Below are positions 18,011 through 28,210 of a stretch of 64,000 nt of DNA, in pieces. This DNA is from Marinomonas ostreistagni (GTDB lineage Bacteria; Pseudomonadota; Gammaproteobacteria; Pseudomonadales; Marinomonadaceae): assembly GCF_016888445.1 (NCBI RefSeq), contig NZ_JAFEKF010000003.1, positions 62,001 to 126,000 of the forward strand, in the 5' to 3' direction. The notes below the pieces were generated by a model. That model saw nothing but the letters and a program-made list of their open reading frames with translations, was not told the DNA's origin and made no database searches. Position 1 is the stretch's first letter, and each line of letters starts with the position of its first letter. The translations under genes and the position numbers were made by a program.

Positions 18011-18591
18011 GCGTCTGGCAAGAGCTCATTGAGCATGTGCTCGTAAAGTCGATAAGCCGCGTCGGTAAATGGACGCTCAATCATTTCATTGCGGTAAAAC
18101 AGACCTTCGGTCAGCGCTACCAAAAAGTCGACACGTGCTTTGATATCCACTTCATCGTCTAGCGCATAGCGGCGCTTGATAATTTCTATGGCGTGAGCGT
18201 GCAGCCGCTCATCAGCGTCTTTTTGAATCTGGGCAATGGCAGGGGAGCGGTTGGCTTCGGCTTTGATTTCCATCGTTAAAATACGATTCTGATGAAAGTC
18301 AGCATCGACACCTTCTTCAAAATGACGCTGTAACCAGTCACGTTTTTCCAAGAAGTCTTCCATCAACTCAATGTATTCTTCCGTTTTTTGCGCCACAACG
18401 GCGCGGATGATGTCCTCTTTGTGGGCAAAGTAACGATAAATCTGTCCGACACTCAGTCCTGCGGTCTTAGCCATCTCTGCCATACTGGCTTTATGGAAAC
18501 CTTTTTCCACAACGTGCACGATAAATGCATCCATTATTTGCTGGCGACGTTGCTGCTCATTGACCGGTGGCTTTTTCATATTTATTTGCAC
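18007..18591 (-). CDS. TetR/AcrR-family repressor of the acrAB-like pump
   Basis: 194 aa. The N-terminal helix-turn-helix (about residues 13-60) contains FHKASMAEMAKTAGLSVGQIYRYFAHKEDI, the TetR family signature. The C-terminal ligand-binding half is divergent, as usual. It is transcribed away from the pump genes and shares with them a 16-bp palindrome that overlaps both promoters, so it probably represses both itself and acrAB and releases them on drug binding. A second ATG four codons in (MKKPP) is an alternative start. Confidence 0.9.
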   Translation of the reverse strand: MQINMKKPPVNEQQRRQQIMDAFIVHVVEKGFHKASMAEMAKTAGLSVGQIYRYFAHKEDIIRAVVAQKTEEYIELMEDFLEKRDWLQRHFEEGVDADFHQNRILTMEIKAEANRSPAIAQIQKDADERLHAHAIEIIKRRYALDDEVDIKARVDFLVALTEGLFYRNEMIERPFTDAAYRLYEHMLNELLPDA

Positions 18592-18622
18592 TATTTATAG
18601 ATGGGAAGTATAACGGAGCTAG

Positions 18623-18652
18623 ATTATAGTGTGAATGAACGTTCATTCTCAA
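18623..18652 (-). promoter_or_regulatory. Predicted promoter of the TetR gene
   Basis: Minus strand: -35 TTGAGA (18652-18647), 18-bp spacer, -10 TATAAT (18628-18623). The spacer contains the operator palindrome, so repressor binding would block the polymerase. Confidence 0.6.
18633..18648. promoter_or_regulatory. TetR-type operator in the divergent tetR/acrA region
   Basis: Perfect 16-bp palindrome GAATGAACGTTCATTC midway between the two divergent genes. Its size and symmetry fit TetR dimers, and it lies on the tetR promoter spacer and just downstream of a possible acrA -10 (TATAGT, 18625-18630). Confidence 0.8.
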
Positions 18653-18680
18653 ATGATAATTATCGGAGTTGTCACAGTTT

Positions 18681-19877
18681 ATGCTGTCTCGAAATACTTT
18701 TTTATCGGGGTTGGTGCTGGCCTCCGCAGTCTTGGCAGGATGTCAAGATAGCGAAAACAGCGCCTCGGAAAATGCTGCTCAAGGGCAGCAAGCACCCAAA
18801 ACACAAGTAGGTGTTTACACAATTCAACCACAAAACGTGGCTCTGACTTCTGAGCTCCCAGGCCGTACCAAATCGAGTTTAGAAGCAGAGATTCGACCTC
18901 AGGTGGGCGGAATCATTGAGAAGCGTTTGTTCGAAGAAGGGCAAGAAGTCGCCATGGGCGACTTGTTGTATCAACTCGACGACAGCACCTATAAATCCAA
19001 CGTTGAGCAGGCGCAGGCCGATCTTGAAAGCGCTCAGGCAACACTAACGTCTACCCGACAAACCTACGAACGTTACCGCCAACTCAAGGCACGTAATAAC
19101 GTTTCGCAGCAAAACCTCGACGATGCGTATGTCGCTTACTTGTCGGCGGTGGCCACTGAAAAGCGTGCTTCAGCTGCGTTAAATAGCGCTAAGATTGACT
19201 TAGAGTACACGCAAATCACGGCGCCGATCGATGGCAAAATTGGTATTTCGGATGTGACAGTAGGTGCCTTGGTAACCGCTAATCAGTCAGAGCCAATGAC
19301 CACTATCCGTACCACTGATCCGATGTATGTGGACTTGGCACAAACCAGTGTTGAGCAGTTACGTCAGCGTACGTTGTTGTCCCAAGATCACGTCACCTTA
19401 GGCGACCAATCCGTGACCTTGATTCTAGAAGACGGCACTGAATACCCAATTAAAGGTAAGCTTAAAACACGTGAAGTGAATGTCGATGAAATGACCGGCA
19501 GTGTGACCTTACGTGCTGAGTTTGATAACCCTGACGGGCTGTTACTACCCGGTATGTTTGTGCGCGGTTTTATCAATGATCTAAACGATAGCCAAGCGCT
19601 AATGGTGCCACAGCAAGGCGTTTCACGTGATGTCAAAGGTAATGCGACCGCATTGGTTGTGACAGAAAACAACACCATCGAGCAGCGTATTCTCGAGACC
19701 GAGCGTGCCGTAGGCAACCAATGGTATGTGACCGGTGGTATTGAGCCAGGCGACATTGTGGTGATGCAGGGCCGTAATAAAGTGCGCCCTGGTGATGAGG
19801 TGACCACCGTGGAACTGCAGCGTGATTCGCAGACTGGCCGTATGGTTGAAGCGAACGCCGATACCACAGGTCAATAA
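18681..19877 (+). CDS. acrA: RND efflux periplasmic adaptor (membrane fusion) lipoprotein, AcrA-type
   Basis: 398 aa. A lipoprotein signal peptide MLSRNTFLSGLVLASAVLAGC ends in a perfect lipobox LAGC (Cys21). The mature protein has the AcrA/MexA arrangement: lipoyl half (EIRPQVGGIIEKRLFEEGQEV), alpha-helical hairpin (about 100-165), second lipoyl half (DLEYTQITAPIDGKIG), beta-barrel and membrane-proximal domains. It links the inner-membrane pump to an outer-membrane channel. The frame opens at TTG 18669, but that is adjacent to the GGAG, whereas ATG 18681 gives a correct signal peptide. acrB follows by 14 bp. Confidence 0.94.
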   Translation: MLSRNTFLSGLVLASAVLAGCQDSENSASENAAQGQQAPKTQVGVYTIQPQNVALTSELPGRTKSSLEAEIRPQVGGIIEKRLFEEGQEVAMGDLLYQLDDSTYKSNVEQAQADLESAQATLTSTRQTYERYRQLKARNNVSQQNLDDAYVAYLSAVATEKRASAALNSAKIDLEYTQITAPIDGKIGISDVTVGALVTANQSEPMTTIRTTDPMYVDLAQTSVEQLRQRTLLSQDHVTLGDQSVTLILEDGTEYPIKGKLKTREVNVDEMTGSVTLRAEFDNPDGLLLPGMFVRGFINDLNDSQALMVPQQGVSRDVKGNATALVVTENNTIEQRILETERAVGNQWYVTGGIEPGDIVVMQGRNKVRPGDEVTTVELQRDSQTGRMVEANADTTGQ

Positions 19878-19891
19878 CAAAGGGAGTTACC

Positions 19892-22800
19892 ATGATTGCG
19901 CATTTTTTCGTAAAGCGTCCGGTCTTCGCATGGGTGATTTCCATTATCATCATGCTAGCGGGCCTATTGGCGATTACGCAGCTGCCGGTGTCTCAGTACC
20001 CGAATGTTGCGCCGCCGACGGTACAGATTTCGGCTACCTATAATGGTGCCTCTGCCCAAACGGTAGAAAACAGTGTTACCCAAATCATTGAGCAACAGTT
20101 AACCGGCTTAGATGGACTGCTGTACTTCTCTTCAAGCAGTAGCTCGACTGGCCGTGCCAGTATTGACGTTACATTTGAGCAAGGCACTGACCCTGATACC
20201 GCTCAGGTTCAAGTACAAAACAAAGTTCAGCAGGTGACGGCAAACTTGCCTAACTCAGTACAGCAGCAAGGTGTCACAGTGACTAAGTCACAAAGTGACT
20301 TCTTGTTGATCATGGCTTTGTTTGATGAAACCGACCAAGATACCAACAGCGATTTGGCCGACTATCTTGTGTCTAACATGCAGGACCCAATCTCACGTCT
20401 AGAAGGTGTGGGTAGTGTGCAGGTGTTTGGTTCGGCCTACGCCATGCGTGTTTGGATGGATCCACTGAAACTTGCTACGTACAACTTGATGCCAGCGGAC
20501 ATTGAACAGGCGATTGAAGCGCAAAACGTTCAGGTCGCAGCAGGTAGTATCGGTAGCTATCCGATCGAACAAGGACAAGAGCTGAATGCGACGGTAACGG
20601 CGCAGTCGAAGCTGGAAACTCCTGAAGAGTTTGAAAACATCATTCTTAAATATGATGACAACGGTGCCACGGTACGCTTGAAGCACGTCGCCAAGATTGA
20701 ATTGGGCAGTGAAAACTATAACTTCGTGCCACGCCTAAATGGTCACCCAGCGACCGGTATGGCGGTAATGCTGGCACCTAGTGCCAATGCGTTAGAAACC
20801 TCTGAGCGTGTTAAAGCCGAAATCGAAGTACTTAAGCGCAACTTGCCAGACGGTTACAAAACCGCGTTGCCATTGGATTCTACTGAATTTATTAAAATCT
20901 CTATCGATGAGGTGGTGAAAACACTCTTTGAAGCGATTATTTTAGTGGTCATCGTAATGTTCGTCTTCTTGCAGAGTTGGCGCGCAACCTTGATCCCTGC
21001 GGTGGCGGTGCCGGTTGTATTGTTGGGTACCTTTGGTGTGCTACAAGCCTTTGGCTACTCGATCAACACGCTTACCATGTTTGGCTTGGTGTTATCGATT
21101 GGTCTCTTGGTGGATGATGCCATCGTCGTTGTAGAGAACGTCGAGCGGGTTATGGAGGAAGAAAAGCTTTCTGCTCGTGAAGCCACTATCAAGTCGATGA
21201 AAGAGATCACCAGTGCCCTGATTGGTATTGCAGTGGTGTTGTCTGCGGTATTCGTACCGATGGCGTTCTTTAGTGGTTCGACTGGTGTTATTTACCGTCA
21301 GTTCTCGATCACCATCGTATCGTCAATGGTATTGTCGGTGATTGTGGCGTTGACGCTATCACCAGCCATGTGTGCGACCTTGTTAAAACCAAGTCACCAC
21401 AAAGAGAAAAAAGGTCTCGGCAACTGGTTCAACACCAAGTTTGACAACATGACGGGGCGCTACAGTAATCGCGTCGCTGGTTTGATTAAACGTCCGTTCC
21501 GCTGGATGATTGCGTATCTGATCATCATCGCGGGTATGGGTGGTTTGATGGTGAGTGTGCCGACTGGCTTCTTACCGACCGAAGACCAAGGTAACATTTT
21601 CGTTATGGTGTCTTTGCCACAGGGGGCGTCGATGACGCGTACCGAAGAAGTGATGGGTGAGCTACAAACCCACTTCTTAGAAGACGAAGGCGATTACGTC
21701 GACTCAATCTTTACCATCTCAGGTTTTAGTTTCATGGGGACTGGGCAAAATGCCGGTATGGCGTTTGTCATGCTTAAGCATTGGGATGAACGTACCACTG
21801 ATGGTAGCTCGGCGCAGGATATTGTAAATCGCGCTTATCCAGGCTTGGCTCATATCCGTGATGCGCAAATCTTTGCACTATTGCCACCTTCCATTCGTGG
21901 TCTAGGGCAAAGTAATGGCTTCACCTTTGAGTTGCAGGCATCAGGCAACACCAGTCGTGAGACCTTGCTCGAAATGCGTGATCGACTGTTACAAGATGCC
22001 CGCTCGAGTGAAATCTTAACGGGCGTGCGTATGGGTGGCCAAGGTGAAACACCGCAGCTACACATTGATGTCGACCAAGAAAAAGCCTCTGCGTTAGGCT
22101 TATCGATGGCGGACATCAGCAGCACCTTGTCAGCCGCTTGGGCGGGTAACTACGTCAATGACTTCATTGACCGTGGTCGTGTGAAGCGTGTTTACATCCA
22201 AGGTGAAGCTGAATACCGCGGTTCTCCGAACGATTTGGAAAACTGGTATGTACGTGGTAATGGCGATGAAATGACGCCATTCTCAGCCTTTACTGATACT
22301 GAGTGGACTTATGGCCCACAAGCGCTAGATCGCTTCAATGGCTTACCATCTTATGAAATCAGTGGCAATGCCGCAGCGGGTCTAAGCTCGGGTGATGCGA
22401 TGAGCGAAATGGCGACCTTGGCCGATCAGCTACCAGCGGGCACGTCTTACGCGTGGAGCGGTATGTCTTATCAAGAGCAACAAGCGGGCAGTCAGACGTA
22501 CTTCTTGTACGCTGTGTCTATCTTAGTTGTATTCTTGTGTCTGGCGGCGCTATACGAAAGTTGGACCGTACCTTTCTCGGTGATCATGGTGATTCCGCTA
22601 GGGGTAATCGGTGCTGCGGGGTCGATTTATCTGCGTGGCTTGCAAAACGACGTATTCTTCCAAGTGGCGCTATTGACGATCATTGGTCTGTCATCGAAGA
22701 ACGCCATCTTGATTGTCGAGTTTGCTGAGGCCGCTTACCGTCGTGGTGAAGATGTGTGGCATGCCGCCACCGAAGGTGCGCGCTTGCGTTTGCGCCCGAT

Positions 22801-22999
22801 CATTATGACTTCGTTAGCGTTCATTGTTGGTACTATGCCGTTGGCGCTTTCGTCTGGTGCGGGGGCACACAGCCGTATCTCGATCGGTACAGGTATTGTC
22901 GGCGGTACCTTCACCGCGACCGTATTGGCGATCTTCTTCGTGCCACTGTTCTTCGTGATTGTGCGACGTATTTTTCCGAAACGTCCAATCGAAGACTAA
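19892..22999 (+). CDS. acrB: RND multidrug efflux transporter, AcrB/MexB-type (HAE1)
   Basis: 1035 aa, the length of AcrB-type pumps. Twelve membrane spans with two large periplasmic loops are apparent. The N-terminus (IAHFFVKRPVFAWVISIIIMLAG), the QLPVSQYPNVAPPTV segment and TM4 with the proton-relay pair in GLLVDDAIVVVENVERVM are diagnostic. It is a proton-driven exporter of drugs, detergents and dyes. The RBS is AGGGAG seven bases upstream. A strong terminator follows directly, and no TolC/OprM gene is in the operon, so the outer-membrane channel must be encoded elsewhere. Confidence 0.96.
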   Translation: MIAHFFVKRPVFAWVISIIIMLAGLLAITQLPVSQYPNVAPPTVQISATYNGASAQTVENSVTQIIEQQLTGLDGLLYFSSSSSSTGRASIDVTFEQGTDPDTAQVQVQNKVQQVTANLPNSVQQQGVTVTKSQSDFLLIMALFDETDQDTNSDLADYLVSNMQDPISRLEGVGSVQVFGSAYAMRVWMDPLKLATYNLMPADIEQAIEAQNVQVAAGSIGSYPIEQGQELNATVTAQSKLETPEEFENIILKYDDNGATVRLKHVAKIELGSENYNFVPRLNGHPATGMAVMLAPSANALETSERVKAEIEVLKRNLPDGYKTALPLDSTEFIKISIDEVVKTLFEAIILVVIVMFVFLQSWRATLIPAVAVPVVLLGTFGVLQAFGYSINTLTMFGLVLSIGLLVDDAIVVVENVERVMEEEKLSAREATIKSMKEITSALIGIAVVLSAVFVPMAFFSGSTGVIYRQFSITIVSSMVLSVIVALTLSPAMCATLLKPSHHKEKKGLGNWFNTKFDNMTGRYSNRVAGLIKRPFRWMIAYLIIIAGMGGLMVSVPTGFLPTEDQGNIFVMVSLPQGASMTRTEEVMGELQTHFLEDEGDYVDSIFTISGFSFMGTGQNAGMAFVMLKHWDERTTDGSSAQDIVNRAYPGLAHIRDAQIFALLPPSIRGLGQSNGFTFELQASGNTSRETLLEMRDRLLQDARSSEILTGVRMGGQGETPQLHIDVDQEKASALGLSMADISSTLSAAWAGNYVNDFIDRGRVKRVYIQGEAEYRGSPNDLENWYVRGNGDEMTPFSAFTDTEWTYGPQALDRFNGLPSYEISGNAAAGLSSGDAMSEMATLADQLPAGTSYAWSGMSYQEQQAGSQTYFLYAVSILVVFLCLAALYESWTVPFSVIMVIPLGVIGAAGSIYLRGLQNDVFFQVALLTIIGLSSKNAILIVEFAEAAYRRGEDVWHAATEGARLRLRPIIMTSLAFIVGTMPLALSSGAGAHSRISIGTGIVGGTFTATVLAIFFVPLFFVIVRRIFPKRPIED

Positions 23000-23014
23000 G
23001 GTCTAGATAAGCAC

Positions 23015-23044
23015 TAAAAAAGGAGCCTCGCGGCTCCTTTTTTT
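23015..23044 (+). terminator. Terminator of acrAB
   Basis: Stem AAAAAAGGAGCC/GGCTCCTTTTTT with loop TCGC, followed by T residues; it may also serve the convergent PhoD-like gene. Confidence 0.9.
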
Positions 23045-23071
23045 GTGTCGACGCTTTTTAAAACGATGTAG

Positions 23072-24991
23072 CTAGCGCTCTTTTTTGTCCTTTAAAAAGC
23101 GCACTTTTTGATGATGGTTACACAGCTGGGCGATCTCTTCAGGCTGGCCTTCACTGTTGAAGGTGACATAACCAATGCCTGAGTGGTTGAGCAAACGCTC
23201 GCCTTTAGAAGCGTGTTCGGGTTTACGTGGTGCGATGCGCAGAGCGCGACGTTTGGTGAAAATGTTAAGTGGTGACCAAGGCGCGTAGAGCCAGCGGTTT
23301 AAGCGGTCAAACCATTCTAACAAGGTGTCTGGGAAGGCGTTACGCAAACCGCTACTGGTAATTTGCCAGATGGTCGGGCTGCTTTTAATGCCGCGTAACT
23401 TCACATCATAGCTAAACGAATAATGCACATCGCCAGATAGAATCGTGAAGTTGGTTGGCGTCTTAGGATGGGTAAATAAGTTTAAGAGCGCATAGGCCGA
23501 GCCTGGGTGTGCCATCCAGTTTTCTGCGTCGACCATCAAAGGCTTACCAAACCAAGTAAAAACTTTTTGAATGGACTCGATCAGCTTGACGCCAAACATG
23601 GGCGCTGGGGAGACCAAGATGACCGCATCTAAGTCACGAATCTCATGCTGCAAGTCAGTAATCGCTTCCCAATCCATTAACCCAGATGGGCTGCCAAAAT
23701 CTTGTTCAGAGCGCCAGCGATGGGTGCGGGTATCGAGTACCACCAATTTGGGATTGGTTTGCCATTGGTAGTGCCATTGATCATAGGCAAATAGCTCTTC
23801 AATAAAGTCATCATAGGCTGCTTCACCATTATGGGTAATGGCACGTTGGGCCCGCTCCAGTAGTGGCTGGTCAAACTGCTTTGGGTTGTTGCCCCAGCCT
23901 TGGCATAAAAAATAGCCAAACAGCGCATTGCCAATAATGCACTTAGATAAAGGTGTTTCGTACGCGGTTTGTTCCCATTCAGCTGTCAGATTCCAATCGT
24001 CGGTGACATCGTGATCATCAAACATCATAGCGGTAGGTATATGTGCTAATACCCGCTGCACGTTTGGCAGGCCCTTGATAAATTCTTCAATGGCTAGACG
24101 TTCTTGTTCGTAACGCGCTTTTTGCGTCTCATCTGTGATGCTAGCGGGGCAGCTCAGATCGAGGTGACGCCACAGTGTGGGAGACCACACTAGTAAGTAC
24201 ATACACACGACTTCAGCTAGGCTAATCAAGTGGTTATGAGCCGTGTCGGTGGTAAAGACAGGCTTTTTCTTACCTTTGAAAAATTGCTGTTTAACGTCGT
24301 CCGAGGTCTCAGTGTGCGGCAGCAACTGTTCACGACAATAGTAATAGGGCGTCTCAGAGAGCTGTTCCCCTGTGTCTGGAATCGCCGCTTCTGGTATACC
24401 GAGCAGTGCCACACATTGGCGAATCGCGTGAAGCATTGGTCCTGCTACATCGTCGGCGTAGATTTGATCGCCAGAGAGCATCAGTAAACTTGGCCATTGT
24501 TCGATGGGCGTATTGGCTAAATGCTGATCCGCTTCGACCAAACCATCGCCGACTGGCGCTGCTGGGTCGAAGTCTTTAAACCCGTGATGGGCTTTACGGC
24601 AGGAACCGTGCAGTAGCGACTGAATAGTAGGGCGCCAAATAAAGTCAATGCCATTAGATTGGGTTTGATAAGCCATTTTGGGGGCTTGCCACACACTGCT
24701 GGTTTGATGATCAGGATCCATGATATGTAGCTGATAAGAGAGCGTTTTTTCCTGAGCAAGTGGCGCCTTAAACTGTACGCTTAACAGGTGAATATACAGG
24801 CGTTCGCCTAATTTAAGGCATTGATATTGGTTGTTACCTGGCAATACGGAGCCCGCGTCGTTCACTTCGACGGTTAAGTTTAGTGGGCGGCTGGTAGCGC
24901 ACCAAAGGTGCAGCGCTTGCGCCTCCACTTGGCGTAAAATAGGGCCAGCTAAGATGTCAGCTATCGGCTGTGCATGCATATCATGGGACAT
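23072..24991 (-). CDS. PhoD-like metallophosphatase
   Basis: 639 aa. Calcineurin-like PhoD-type motifs are in place: LLHGSCRKAHH, MLSGDQIYADDVAGP, MMFDDHDVTDDWN, VVLDTRTHRW and ILSGDVHYSFSYD, which supply the Asp, Asn and His metal ligands. Such enzymes hydrolyse phosphomono- or diesters. There is no signal peptide or Tat motif, unlike classical secreted PhoD, so this one is probably cytoplasmic and its substrate is open. TTG 24997 also opens the frame, but GGAG lies eight bases before ATG 24991 and that start is preferred. Confidence 0.87.
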   Translation of the reverse strand: MSHDMHAQPIADILAGPILRQVEAQALHLWCATSRPLNLTVEVNDAGSVLPGNNQYQCLKLGERLYIHLLSVQFKAPLAQEKTLSYQLHIMDPDHQTSSVWQAPKMAYQTQSNGIDFIWRPTIQSLLHGSCRKAHHGFKDFDPAAPVGDGLVEADQHLANTPIEQWPSLLMLSGDQIYADDVAGPMLHAIRQCVALLGIPEAAIPDTGEQLSETPYYYCREQLLPHTETSDDVKQQFFKGKKKPVFTTDTAHNHLISLAEVVCMYLLVWSPTLWRHLDLSCPASITDETQKARYEQERLAIEEFIKGLPNVQRVLAHIPTAMMFDDHDVTDDWNLTAEWEQTAYETPLSKCIIGNALFGYFLCQGWGNNPKQFDQPLLERAQRAITHNGEAAYDDFIEELFAYDQWHYQWQTNPKLVVLDTRTHRWRSEQDFGSPSGLMDWEAITDLQHEIRDLDAVILVSPAPMFGVKLIESIQKVFTWFGKPLMVDAENWMAHPGSAYALLNLFTHPKTPTNFTILSGDVHYSFSYDVKLRGIKSSPTIWQITSSGLRNAFPDTLLEWFDRLNRWLYAPWSPLNIFTKRRALRIAPRKPEHASKGERLLNHSGIGYVTFNSEGQPEEIAQLCNHHQKVRFLKDKKER

Positions 24992-25219
24992 CGACAAGAC
25001 TCCAAAACGTTATCCAATTTGCCTATCCTAACGTACAAAACGTTTAAAAACTGTAGCGACTGGTTAAAGGTTCTCCACGTTTTTTGCAAAAAGTCGAGCA
25101 GCACATGCGTTGCAAGGTGGGTTATTATTAGATAGTTTTATGTAAGTAGCTTATAGCCAATATATATAAGCTTTATCCTTCACGCACAGTCTGCCAATCA
25201 TAATAACTAAGAGATTCGT

Positions 25220-25957
25220 ATGTTGAAAAAATCACTTGTTTGTTCATTTGCCCTGACCGCCACCACTGGCTTTGCAGTACAAGACTCCTCAAGTGATCGT
25301 GACAACGAAGTTATTTTTCCCTCCAAAACTTATTTTATGATGGCGGTCGATCGCCATATCGCTAAAAATATTAAGCCCATTGATCTGTCACGATTGTTAG
25401 GTGTGCCTGGCATTAGTGAAGCGGATGAGCAAAAAATTTACAGTGGTGTGCGCAAAGCGATTCTGAATGACGCCGCTGATAAATGGGACTCAGGTGTTGC
25501 TAGCAGCTATGGGCGTGAGTTGGGATTGGTGATGAATTGGCGTAACGAAGATGCAGCCACTGGTTATGAGCTGCAAAACCGCATTGTGTTGTTCCGTTAT
25601 GCTCTCGAGTCACAAAAAGCATCGGCCGTACTGGACCGCTACGATCAAGTTCTGACCACAGTGTCGGATGCCACCGACCCAGTCGCCGCTATCCAGCAAG
25701 GTAATTGTGATACCTTGGCCGCAAAATCCCACTACAACTTTTATGAGCAACTAAGCAGTCTTGAGCCTAGTTCAAACCAGACGCTTAAGCTTGCTTCACA
25801 ATTTGAATCCCTTTCCTCTTGTCAAAAATGTGCGGTAGATAGCCTGCTGTCGTCTTACGATCAAGGCATAACCAAAGATGCTTTGGTTAGCACCCTTGCT
25901 AGCGCGCAACAGTCTTCAGATCCTCAGTTTATTTTAAAGTTGATCTCTGCCAACTAG
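25220..25957 (+). CDS. Hypothetical secreted protein
   Basis: 245 aa, not recognised. Residues 1-19 (MLKKSLVCSFALTATTGFA) look like a Sec signal peptide with cleavage after GFA. The mature part is polar and predicted mostly helical, with a central NWRNEDAATGYELQNRIVLFRYALESQKAS and three cysteines (GNCDT, SSCQKC) that could form a disulfide in the periplasm. AAGAG lies nine bases before the ATG. It stands alone between the PhoD-like gene (divergent) and a chemoreceptor gene about 280 bp downstream. A link to chemotaxis is possible but unsupported. Confidence 0.75.
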   Translation: MLKKSLVCSFALTATTGFAVQDSSSDRDNEVIFPSKTYFMMAVDRHIAKNIKPIDLSRLLGVPGISEADEQKIYSGVRKAILNDAADKWDSGVASSYGRELGLVMNWRNEDAATGYELQNRIVLFRYALESQKASAVLDRYDQVLTTVSDATDPVAAIQQGNCDTLAAKSHYNFYEQLSSLEPSSNQTLKLASQFESLSSCQKCAVDSLLSSYDQGITKDALVSTLASAQQSSDPQFILKLISAN

Positions 25958-26182
25958 TCTTTTTTAGCTGGTATTTGATGATCATCACAACCTACTAACA
26001 ACGTTAGGTCACGCCTTTTTGTTACAAAAATATGCTCACTCTTTGCTTTTAACTGATGTTTTTTTAACCTACATCAAAGGAGTATAGAAAAACCTTGTGG
26101 GCTGACGGACCTTGGTAGACATTTTTCGTACCTATTAGCATGATCAAAATAACAAAAGATTACATGTGCTTTTGTTAGCCGC

Positions 26183-26200
26183 TAGGCTGAGCTCAGCCTA
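26183..26200. promoter_or_regulatory. 18-bp palindrome upstream of the dCache chemoreceptor gene
   Basis: Perfect palindrome TAGGCTGAGCTCAGCCTA, 37 bp before the start codon. It has no T run, so it is more likely an operator or a leader hairpin than a terminator. The rest of the 279-bp gap shows only one more inverted repeat, AACAAAAG/CTTTTGTT near 26150-26175. Confidence 0.5.
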
Positions 26201-26236
26201 CAGGAAGTTACGGCGTATCATCACAAGGGACGAGAT

Positions 26237-28210
26237 ATGAAAATCAAGACCAAACTTATGCTCGCGTTATCGGGCGCCACCATCATTCCAGTATTGATCG
26301 TTTGCATAGTGATGTCTGGTCTCAGTACTCAGCAGGCGCATACGAATTTTGAAAGCAGTAGCCAGCAAACCCTATTAGCGATCGAGAATAACTTTGCCAG
26401 CTTCGTTGATAATATCGAAGACAGCGTTCATTACCTTTCTAATAGCCCGGTCATTACAGCACCACAAGGTCAGCCGTACTCTTCTTATCAATCCTCGCAA
26501 GCGCGTACGCCAAGGGAAGTAGCGCAACAAAAGGGCGGTCATGAACTTGAGGTGTTTGAGTTGCTTGAAGCGTTGGGCACCTCGCATGATGAGTTTGCTT
26601 ATGTCTACAGTGCAGATTTACAAGGTGGCTACGTAGAGTGGCCCGGTACCGGACAATACAGTAACTGGGACCCTAAAACCCGACCTTGGTACCGCTTGGG
26701 GCTAGCGAATAACAGTCAGGTATCAGTCGGCAATGCCTATTATTATGCGCCGGATGATGATGTGTACGTGTCAGCAGTGACATCGTTTTCACGTGAAGGA
26801 CAAAACGCTGGTGTGGTCGTCATCGACTTCTCGATCAAGTCGTTGATGGAGCTAGCGAAACAAACCGTTATCGGTCAAGAAGGGCGCCTAATGGTTATCG
26901 AGTCCTCTGGTGCTATTTTGGTAGATGGCGTTGCACCAGTGAATAACTTTGAGGCTATTGAGGATGTCTCCGGTCAAGCTTATCAAACCTTAGCCAATAT
27001 GGAAGGTGGTGTGGTTGACGTGACGATTGGTGATACGGACTACGCAGCAAACGTATACACATCGCCAAGCCTTGGATGGAAGTTCGTTGCCTTGGTGCCC
27101 AGTTCAGAAATTTATGCCAGCACTATGAGTTTGATTCAGACCACTGCGGTGATTAGCCTATTCCTATTATTGGTCTTCATTGGCCTTAGTTATATTTTGG
27201 CTAAGCGTTTAGTGACGCCCATCGAGGCAGTGTCTTCTGTGTCACAAGATTTACAGGTCATTGCACAAGGTAAAGGTGACCTTACTATCAAGATTGATGT
27301 GCAAAGTCGCGATGAAACGGGCGTCTTGTCCAAGTGGTTTAATCACTTTTTAGAAAGTATTCGAGTCCTGATTGATAATATTAAGCAATCGGCCGTCACT
27401 ATTTCTCATAGCGCCGAGCAAACCTATCAGCAGGCACAACAAGTTGCTCAATCCACCACGGCTCAGCAAGTATCTATCGAGCAAATCGTCGCCGATGGCG
27501 AGCAGATGATGGCAGCCTCTAATGAAGCGGCGCAAAACTGTCATGAGTCAGCCGAGTTTTCTGGGCAAGCGCTAGAGGCGACGTTGCAAGGTAAGCGTTT
27601 GCTCAAAGAAAGCAGTCACAGTGTGAATGTATTAGGGCAGCGACTCAATGAATCTAAAAGCGTCATCACTGAGCTTGAAAATGAAACCGCAGATATTCAT
27701 CAGATTCTGTCGACTATTCAAGAGATTGCTGAACAAACCAATTTATTGGCATTAAATGCAGCCATCGAAGCAGCCCGAGCAGGCGAACAAGGTCGTGGTT
27801 TTGCTGTGGTGGCCGACGAGGTGCGCGGCTTAGCGCTTCGAACACAAGAGTCGACCGAGCAAATTGGTAAGATTTTGAATTTCTTATTAAACCGCACCAA
27901 ACTGGCCAGTGACACCATGAGTGATTGTTTAATCGAGTCAGATAAAGCGATGCAACTCTCAGACGAGGCGCTCAATGCGTTTCGTAACATTGAAAATATG
28001 GTGACCAATGTGCGTGATGTAACGTTACGCACAGCGACGGCTGCACAGCAGCAGCGGGTAGTGACCGAAGACATCAATGTTAACATCAGTTTGATCAGTG
28101 ATTCGGCTCAAACCTTGTCCAAAATCTCAGACGACGTTGCAGCCTTTTGCCGCGATACGGATCAGCTCAGTAAAAAGATCCATGGCATGGTGGCAGGCTT
28201 TAATACCTAG
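26237..28210 (+). CDS. Methyl-accepting chemotaxis protein with dCache_1 sensor
   Basis: 657 aa. Membrane span at about 8-28, periplasmic double-Cache region (about 35-300), second span (about 302-325), HAMP, and the signalling tip [33 protein letters not shown]. The sensor contains [23 protein letters not shown] and VVVIDFSI. These resemble the amino-acid-binding dCache_1 pattern (Tyr-x4-Arg-x-Trp-Tyr ... Asp), but the first aromatic is Trp rather than Tyr, so amino-acid binding is only suggested. ATG start with AGGGACGAG just upstream. Confidence 0.92.
   Translation: MKIKTKLMLALSGATIIPVLIVCIVMSGLSTQQAHTNFESSSQQTLLAIENNFASFVDNIEDSVHYLSNSPVITAPQGQPYSSYQSSQARTPREVAQQKGGHELEVFELLEALGTSHDEFAYVYSADLQGGYVEWPGTGQYSNWDPKTRPWYRLGLANNSQVSVGNAYYYAPDDDVYVSAVTSFSREGQNAGVVVIDFSIKSLMELAKQTVIGQEGRLMVIESSGAILVDGVAPVNNFEAIEDVSGQAYQTLANMEGGVVDVTIGDTDYAANVYTSPSLGWKFVALVPSSEIYASTMSLIQTTAVISLFLLLVFIGLSYILAKRLVTPIEAVSSVSQDLQVIAQGKGDLTIKIDVQSRDETGVLSKWFNHFLESIRVLIDNIKQSAVTISHSAEQTYQQAQQVAQSTTAQQVSIEQIVADGEQMMAASNEAAQNCHESAEFSGQALEATLQGKRLLKESSHSVNVLGQRLNESKSVITELENETADIHQILSTIQEIAEQTNLLALNAAIEAARAGEQGRGFAVVADEVRGLALRTQESTEQIGKILNFLLNRTKLASDTMSDCLIESDKAMQLSDEALNAFRNIENMVTNVRDVTLRTATAAQQQRVVTEDINVNISLISDSAQTLSKISDDVAAFCRDTDQLSKKIHGMVAGFNT

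Noticed and set aside
25140..25175. Inverted repeat AGCTTATA/TATAAGCT upstream of the secreted unknown protein
   Set aside because: AT-rich 8-bp pairing is expected by chance in this region and nothing else supports an operator.
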